The notes under the pieces: generated by a model | Database searches by the model: none | What the model was told of the DNA's origin: nothing | What the model saw: only the letters and a program-made list of their open reading frames with translations | Assembly: GCA_023250495.1 (NCBI GenBank) | Contig: JAHFAP010000114.1 | Location: 1-9,853, forward strand | Length of the DNA stretch: 9,853 nt | Origin: Deltaproteobacteria bacterium | GTDB taxonomy: Bacteria > Desulfobacterota > Binatia > UBA9968 | Reading direction: 5' to 3' | Part shown: positions 6,888 to 9,853 of the stretch, in pieces | How positions within the stretch are numbered: the stretch's first letter is position 1 | How the letters are laid out: the number at the start of each line of letters is the position of its first letter | Position numbers and translations under genes: made by a program

Positions 6888-7894
6888 TGAGAAACCATAA
6901 GGCTTTCCTTTTCCCTCTTTGCCTCACTTTCACTCTGATCTTCGCCGCTAAGAGCGGGGCGGCGGAATCTCCTCCCTTGCGCAAGATCCGGGCCGCTTTC
7001 TCCTCGCTTTCCGGCTCCATGGCTCCTCCTTGGGTGGCCCATGAGGCGGGCATTTTCCGCAAGCACGGTCTGGAGGTTGAGGTGATCGCCATGCCCAGCG
7101 GGATAGAGGGGATGAACGCGCTGATTGCCGGGGAGGTGAACTTTCTCCAGATTGCTGGCGGGACTACGGTAAGCGCGGCTCTAGGCGGGGCCGACGTGGT
7201 GATTATCGCCACTACCATAGGAACCTTCGTGCAGAATCTGGTTGTCCGGCCGGAGATTGCGAATGCGGAGCAGCTGCGCGGCAAGGCGCTGGGCATCAGC
7301 CGATTCGGCACCTCCATCGATACCGGAGCGCGGATCGCCCTGAGACATTTCGGCCTAGTGCCGGAAAAAGATGTCGCTATAGTGCAAATCGGGGCTATAG
7401 AGTCGATCGTTCCTGCCATGCAGGGCAACCGCGTCCAAGCGGGCATACTCTCCTACCCGTCCATAAACCGAGCCAAGAAATTAGGACACCGGGTGTTGCT
7501 GGATATCTCTGCTCTCGGCATCGCCTATGCGTCTACGGGGGTGACGACTCGCGGCAAGCTCATCCGGGATGATCCAGATTTGGTCCGGAGATATATGACG
7601 GCTCAGGTTGAAGCCATCGCGCGCCTGAAAAGAGACAAGGCATATGCCATGAGCGTCATGGGAAAATATCTGCGCACCAGCGATCAAGAGATCCTCTCCG
7701 AGACGTACGAGATCTACGTGCAGAAACATCTGACGAAAGTACCGCTCCCAACAGTCGAGGCGGTGAACTCTGTTTTGGATGAACTGGCTGGCAGAAACCC
7801 CAAAGCGAAAGAGCAGGACCCGAGGAAGTTTTTCGACGACAGCTTCGTGCGCGAATTACAGGCGAGCGGTTTTCTCGACAGCCTTTATCGCTGA
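6887..7894 (+). CDS. ABC-type substrate-binding protein (NMT1/SsuA/TauA-like)
   Basis: This 335-residue secreted protein is related to the NMT1/THI5-like and SsuA/TauA periplasmic binding proteins. A signal peptide is clear: MRNHK, then a hydrophobic stretch (7-21), with cleavage likely around SGAAES (23-28). The mature protein shows PPWVAHEAGIFRKHGLEVEV (47-66), the family's usual first lobe signature. GMNALIAGEVNF (75-86) and the segment RGKALGISRFGTSIDTGAR (131-149) are also typical. ATG 6887 overlaps the amidohydrolase stop by 1 bp; the frame extends upstream only as a shadow of that gene. No permease or ATPase gene is present, so the binding protein is an orphan here. It probably captures the amidohydrolase substrate or a precursor, which is inference. 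Its C-terminal sequence is echoed in a fossil at 9169-9237. Confidence 0.92.
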   Translation: MRNHKAFLFPLCLTFTLIFAAKSGAAESPPLRKIRAAFSSLSGSMAPPWVAHEAGIFRKHGLEVEVIAMPSGIEGMNALIAGEVNFLQIAGGTTVSAALGGADVVIIATTIGTFVQNLVVRPEIANAEQLRGKALGISRFGTSIDTGARIALRHFGLVPEKDVAIVQIGAIESIVPAMQGNRVQAGILSYPSINRAKKLGHRVLLDISALGIAYASTGVTTRGKLIRDDPDLVRRYMTAQVEAIARLKRDKAYAMSVMGKYLRTSDQEILSETYEIYVQKHLTKVPLPTVEAVNSVLDELAGRNPKAKEQDPRKFFDDSFVRELQASGFLDSLYR

Positions 7895-7928
7895 TTTCAG
7901 CCAGCATACATTCCCGCGATCGCCATCC

Positions 7929-7943
7929 TGTGCGTCATGCACA
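7929..7943. promoter_or_regulatory. Operator-like dyad TGTGC-N5-GCACA abutting a promoter
   Basis: Perfect 5-bp arms TGTGC (7929-7933) and GCACA (7939-7943) flank GTCAT and end exactly where the -35 box TTGACT begins. Such placement fits a transcription factor site for the second amidohydrolase. It resembles no specific consensus well enough to name the regulator. Confidence 0.4.
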
Positions 7944-7973
7944 TTGACTTGCTCGGAATGGCCTTGTTATAAG
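7944..7973 (+). promoter_or_regulatory. Putative sigma-70-like promoter of the second amidohydrolase
   Basis: TTGACT (7944-7949, 5 of 6) is followed after 18 bp by TATAAG (7968-7973, 5 of 6). The start would fall near 7980, giving a leader of roughly 27 nt with a GAGGGAGGT ribosome binding site at 7991-7999, 8 nt before the ATG at 8007. This is among the best promoter matches in the window and indicates independent expression from the upstream pair. Confidence 0.6.
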
Positions 7974-8006
7974 CGTTACTGATTCTTTGAGAGGGAGGTA
8001 GTTGTC

Positions 8007-9161
8007 ATGCACGTCATCGACGCCGACGGCCATGTAGAAGAAAATCCCGCCACGTTTAGCGATCAATACTTCGACCCGGCTTTCCGCTCACAACGGCCTC
8101 GGGTCATCGGGATGGACGGGCTCGCCTACTGGATGATCGACGAGCAGCTCTATCCCCGGCGCGTCGGCCGAGGCTGCCACAACCTGGGCACGCCGGTGAG
8201 CTACGACGGCAAGCCGACCAAGCACGCGGCGCGCAAGCCCGACAGCATCGAGAGCATGGAGCTTAGCGATCTCAACGCGCGCCTCAAGATCATGGACGAG
8301 GAAGATCTTGCCATTCAGGTCCTCTACCCGACGCTTTTTCTCGCCTATCCTTTAAGTTCCAATCCCGCTCTCGTCACTGCGATGTGCTCCTCCTACAACC
8401 GTTGGCTCGGCGACCGGCTGTCGGGCCATGAGCGGCTCAAGTGGGTGGGAGTCGTCAACCTCGACGACATCCCCGCGGCCGTGCGTCAGGTGCGCGAGGC
8501 GAAGCGTCTCGGCGCCGTGGGCATGATGATCTTGGGAACCGCCGGCGATAATTTGCTCGATCATCCAAGCCTGCTTCCTTTTTACGAGGCTGTGGCCGAG
8601 GAGAATCTAACCCTGGCTGTGCACGTCGGCTGGGCCTGCCCGTCGATCAATAATCTATTCACGCACATCTATCCCTCAGGGGTCATCGCCTTTCTCATGC
8701 CTGTACTCATGGGCTTTGTGTCGCTGATCAGCGGCGGGGTGCTGGACCGCTTCCCGACTCTGCGCGTAGTTTTCCTGGAGGCGGGCTGCCAGTGGATTCA
8801 CTTCATGCTCGACCGCTTGGAGCACCGCTTCAAACATTCGAGCAAAAATCTCGCGCAAGTCGTCTCCGAAACCGCGCCGAAAGAGGCGCTGCCGCCGATG
8901 GAATATGTCCGGCGCGGAAATCTCTATTTCAGCGCTGAGGTCGAAGACACGCTCCTGCCCGAGGTATTGGAGCTGGTCGGCGAAGGCCAGATCGTCTTCG
9001 GCTCCGACATGCCCCATGGCGACCGCGAGCGCTTCGCGGCACGTATGCTTATGGAACGGAAGGATGTGAGTCAATCGGCGAAGACACACATCCTGGAGAA
9101 CAATCCCCTACGACTCTACGGTTGGACGGAGAAAGAGAGCCGAGTCTCCAGCGCGCGGTAA
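8007..9161 (+). CDS. COG2159 amidohydrolase, second paralog
   Basis: This 384-residue protein is of the same TIM-barrel metal-dependent amidohydrolase family as the gene at 5880. It starts MHVIDADGH (D7, H9) and has H206 in AVHVGW, E258 in FLEAG, and D334 with H337 in GSDMPHGD, so the metal-binding set is complete. It ends in LRLYGW, again like its paralog. It is about 50 residues longer, mainly from an insert around 30-85 (including GRGCHNLGTPVSYDG) and a hydrophobic segment near 221-245 that may line the substrate entrance. GAGGGAGGT lies 8 nt before the ATG, and a good promoter with a dyad precedes it. The reaction could be hydrolysis or decarboxylation of an organic acid; the substrate is not deducible. 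The two paralogs are too diverged to be a recent duplication. Confidence 0.92.
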   Translation: MHVIDADGHVEENPATFSDQYFDPAFRSQRPRVIGMDGLAYWMIDEQLYPRRVGRGCHNLGTPVSYDGKPTKHAARKPDSIESMELSDLNARLKIMDEEDLAIQVLYPTLFLAYPLSSNPALVTAMCSSYNRWLGDRLSGHERLKWVGVVNLDDIPAAVRQVREAKRLGAVGMMILGTAGDNLLDHPSLLPFYEAVAEENLTLAVHVGWACPSINNLFTHIYPSGVIAFLMPVLMGFVSLISGGVLDRFPTLRVVFLEAGCQWIHFMLDRLEHRFKHSSKNLAQVVSETAPKEALPPMEYVRRGNLYFSAEVEDTLLPEVLELVGEGQIVFGSDMPHGDRERFAARMLMERKDVSQSAKTHILENNPLRLYGWTEKESRVSSAR

Positions 9162-9168
9162 CCACGCT

Positions 9169-9237
9169 TCAATTCTTTCCGAACAGGGAAGTCAGGAAGC
9201 CCGACGCGTCGAGCTCTTTGACGAAGCTGCTGCCAAG
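9169..9237 (-). pseudogene. Fossil C-terminus of a second ABC substrate-binding protein
   Basis: On the minus strand, just downstream of the methyltransferase stop, 22 codons encode LG, then SSFVKELDASGFLTSLF, then GKN and a TGA. The intact binding protein at 6887-7894 ends DSFVRELQASGFLDSLYR. Over 17 aligned residues 12 are identical, and K/R and F/Y are conservative. Base differences are mainly synonymous, including serine codon switches (AGC versus TCG), so this is an old, once-selected homolog rather than a fresh copy. The frame is cut by TAA at 9240-9238 and the rest of the gene is missing, its place taken by the methyltransferase gene. It is convergent with the second amidohydrolase. 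Too short to be functional as it stands. Confidence 0.75.
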
Positions 9238-9240
9238 TTA

Positions 9241-9780
9241 TCATTCGATCCTCCACAGGTAAAGCGTATGGTTATGCAACATCCCTCCAGCCAGTCTCTC
9301 AACCTTCGCCGGCGCCCAGCCCTCTATGCCAAAGTCATGCGAAACCACACGCGCGCCTGGCTTGAGCTTTTCTAAATTGGGCCGCAGCTTGGCGTTAAAC
9401 TCCGGCATCATGTAAAGCGTGACGACGGTCGCAGAGGAGAGATCGACGGTGAAGGCGTCCTGCCGGCGAAACTCCACCAGATGATCGACCCCCTCTCTCC
9501 TTGCGTTCTCGCGCGAGCTCTCCACAAGTTCACGATCGATCTCAATTCCCACAGCCCTAACTCCATACCTCTTTGCCGCCCTAATGACGATGCGCCCATC
9601 ACCGCTTCCAACGTCGTAAACTACATCGCCACGTTTGACCTCGGCCAGTTCGAGCATGCGGTCCACCACTTCGGGGGGAGTGGGCACAAAGGGAACCTCA
9701 CCCGCCGTATAGACCGCAACGCAGCCGGCAAACAGCGACAGAGAAAAGACCAGAGTGGCAAAAGACTTCCGCGTTTTCAT
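9241..9780 (-). CDS. Class I SAM-dependent methyltransferase with export/lipoprotein-like leader
   Basis: This 179-residue protein has a Rossmann-type SAM-binding core. Motif I is VVYDVGSGDGRIVI (53-66), the acidic end of the second strand is in GIEID (78-82), and D108 lies in the QDAF segment. A VPFVPTPPEVVDRMLELA segment (29-46) precedes motif I. That pre-motif and compact size resemble FAM173/ATPSC-KMT-type lysine methyltransferases as I recall them, so protein methylation is one possibility. Residues 1-20 are a basic MKTRK, a hydrophobic stretch and FAGC, close to a lipobox with C20 but with F rather than L at -3. This predicts export or membrane anchoring, which is odd for a SAM-using enzyme. 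No alternative start removes the leader. It has its own promoter and only a poor ribosome binding site. The target is unknown. Confidence 0.85.
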   Translation of the reverse strand: MKTRKSFATLVFSLSLFAGCVAVYTAGEVPFVPTPPEVVDRMLELAEVKRGDVVYDVGSGDGRIVIRAAKRYGVRAVGIEIDRELVESSRENARREGVDHLVEFRRQDAFTVDLSSATVVTLYMMPEFNAKLRPNLEKLKPGARVVSHDFGIEGWAPAKVERLAGGMLHNHTLYLWRIE

Positions 9781-9793
9781 GCTCTGCCAACTT

Positions 9794-9823
9794 CTTATAG
9801 GGCGGAGACAAACTCCCCGTCAA
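9794..9823 (-). promoter_or_regulatory. Putative sigma-70-like promoter of the methyltransferase gene
   Basis: On the minus strand, TTGACG (9823-9818, 5 of 6) is followed after 18 bp by TATAAG (9799-9794, 5 of 6). Transcription would begin around 9787, only about 7 nt ahead of the ATG at 9780, so the message may be nearly leaderless, consistent with the weak Shine-Dalgarno site. Confidence 0.6.
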
Positions 9824-9828
9824 ACTCC
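9809..9828 (-). repeat. Two direct repeats GGAGTTTG, 12 bp apart, over the -35 region
   Basis: The minus strand carries GGAGTTTG at 9828-9821 and again at 9816-9809, a 12-bp period (just over one helical turn). The first copy overlaps the -35 hexamer. Tandem half-sites of this kind can bind response regulators, but eight bases repeated twice could arise by chance. Confidence 0.35.
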
Positions 9829-9840
9829 TATTCCAGGCCC

Positions 9841-9846
9841 TTGACA
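9841..9846 (+). promoter_or_regulatory. Consensus -35 hexamer at the right edge
   Basis: A perfect TTGACA faces rightward at the window end. If a -10 element lies beyond the edge, a divergent plus-strand gene would share this control region with the methyltransferase. Only 7 bases remain after it, so it cannot be evaluated. Confidence 0.15.
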
Positions 9847-9853
9847 GAAAGCG

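Noticed and set aside
6715..7446. Minus-strand open frame (243 codons) across the amidohydrolase/binding-protein junction
   Set aside because: It spans two real genes and reads as low-complexity shadow sequence.
9202..9211. Palindrome CGACGCGTCG as a regulatory site or recombination site
   Set aside because: It lies inside the binding-protein fossil and is explained by Asp-Ala-Ser codons there.
1..9853. CRISPR array, IS element, phage gene, tRNA or rRNA
   Set aside because: No regularly spaced repeats, transposase motifs, terminal inverted repeats or RNA gene signatures were seen.

Overview
The window looks like ordinary chromosomal DNA from an uncultured, moderately GC-rich bacterium. No phage, IS element, CRISPR array, tRNA or rRNA was recognised. 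Two putative lipoproteins, a signal-peptide binding protein and bacterial-type promoters fit a Gram-negative soil or subsurface lineage. The pairing of COG2159-type amidohydrolases with an orphan NMT1/SsuA-like binding protein recalls uncultivated groups such as Binatota, Rokubacteria, NC10 or Tectomicrobia. That placement is inference from gene content only.

Region 1 (about 103-4282, minus strand) reads, in transcription order: a short-chain dehydrogenase (SDR), a TauE/SafE anion exporter, an MFS transporter and a ChrA chromate-type transporter. The first three genes are separated by only 2 bp each and are very probably one transcript. chrA follows after 99 bp and starts at TTG behind a strong Shine-Dalgarno sequence. 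That 99-bp gap holds a fossil of a second MFS C-terminus.

Region 2 (4283-5749) holds a divergent promoter region, a small plus-strand glycine-rich lipoprotein gene, and moaA (molybdenum cofactor biosynthesis) on the minus strand. The lipoprotein gene and moaA converge with 1 bp between their stop codons.

Region 3 (5750-9161, plus strand) holds a COG2159 amidohydrolase overlapping by 1 bp (TGATG) with a secreted ABC-type substrate-binding protein. A second, paralogous amidohydrolase follows under its own well-formed promoter. No permease or ATPase is present. A plausible reading is uptake plus hydrolysis or decarboxylation of small organic acids, but no substrate can be named.

Region 4 (9162-9853) holds a class I SAM-dependent methyltransferase on the minus strand with an N-terminal export or lipoprotein-like leader and a good sigma-70-like promoter. 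Between it and the second amidohydrolase lies a 22-codon fossil of the C-terminus of another substrate-binding protein. The two gene-tail fossils (1331-1393 and 9169-9237) are the least expected features here and point to past duplication and loss at both transporter loci.
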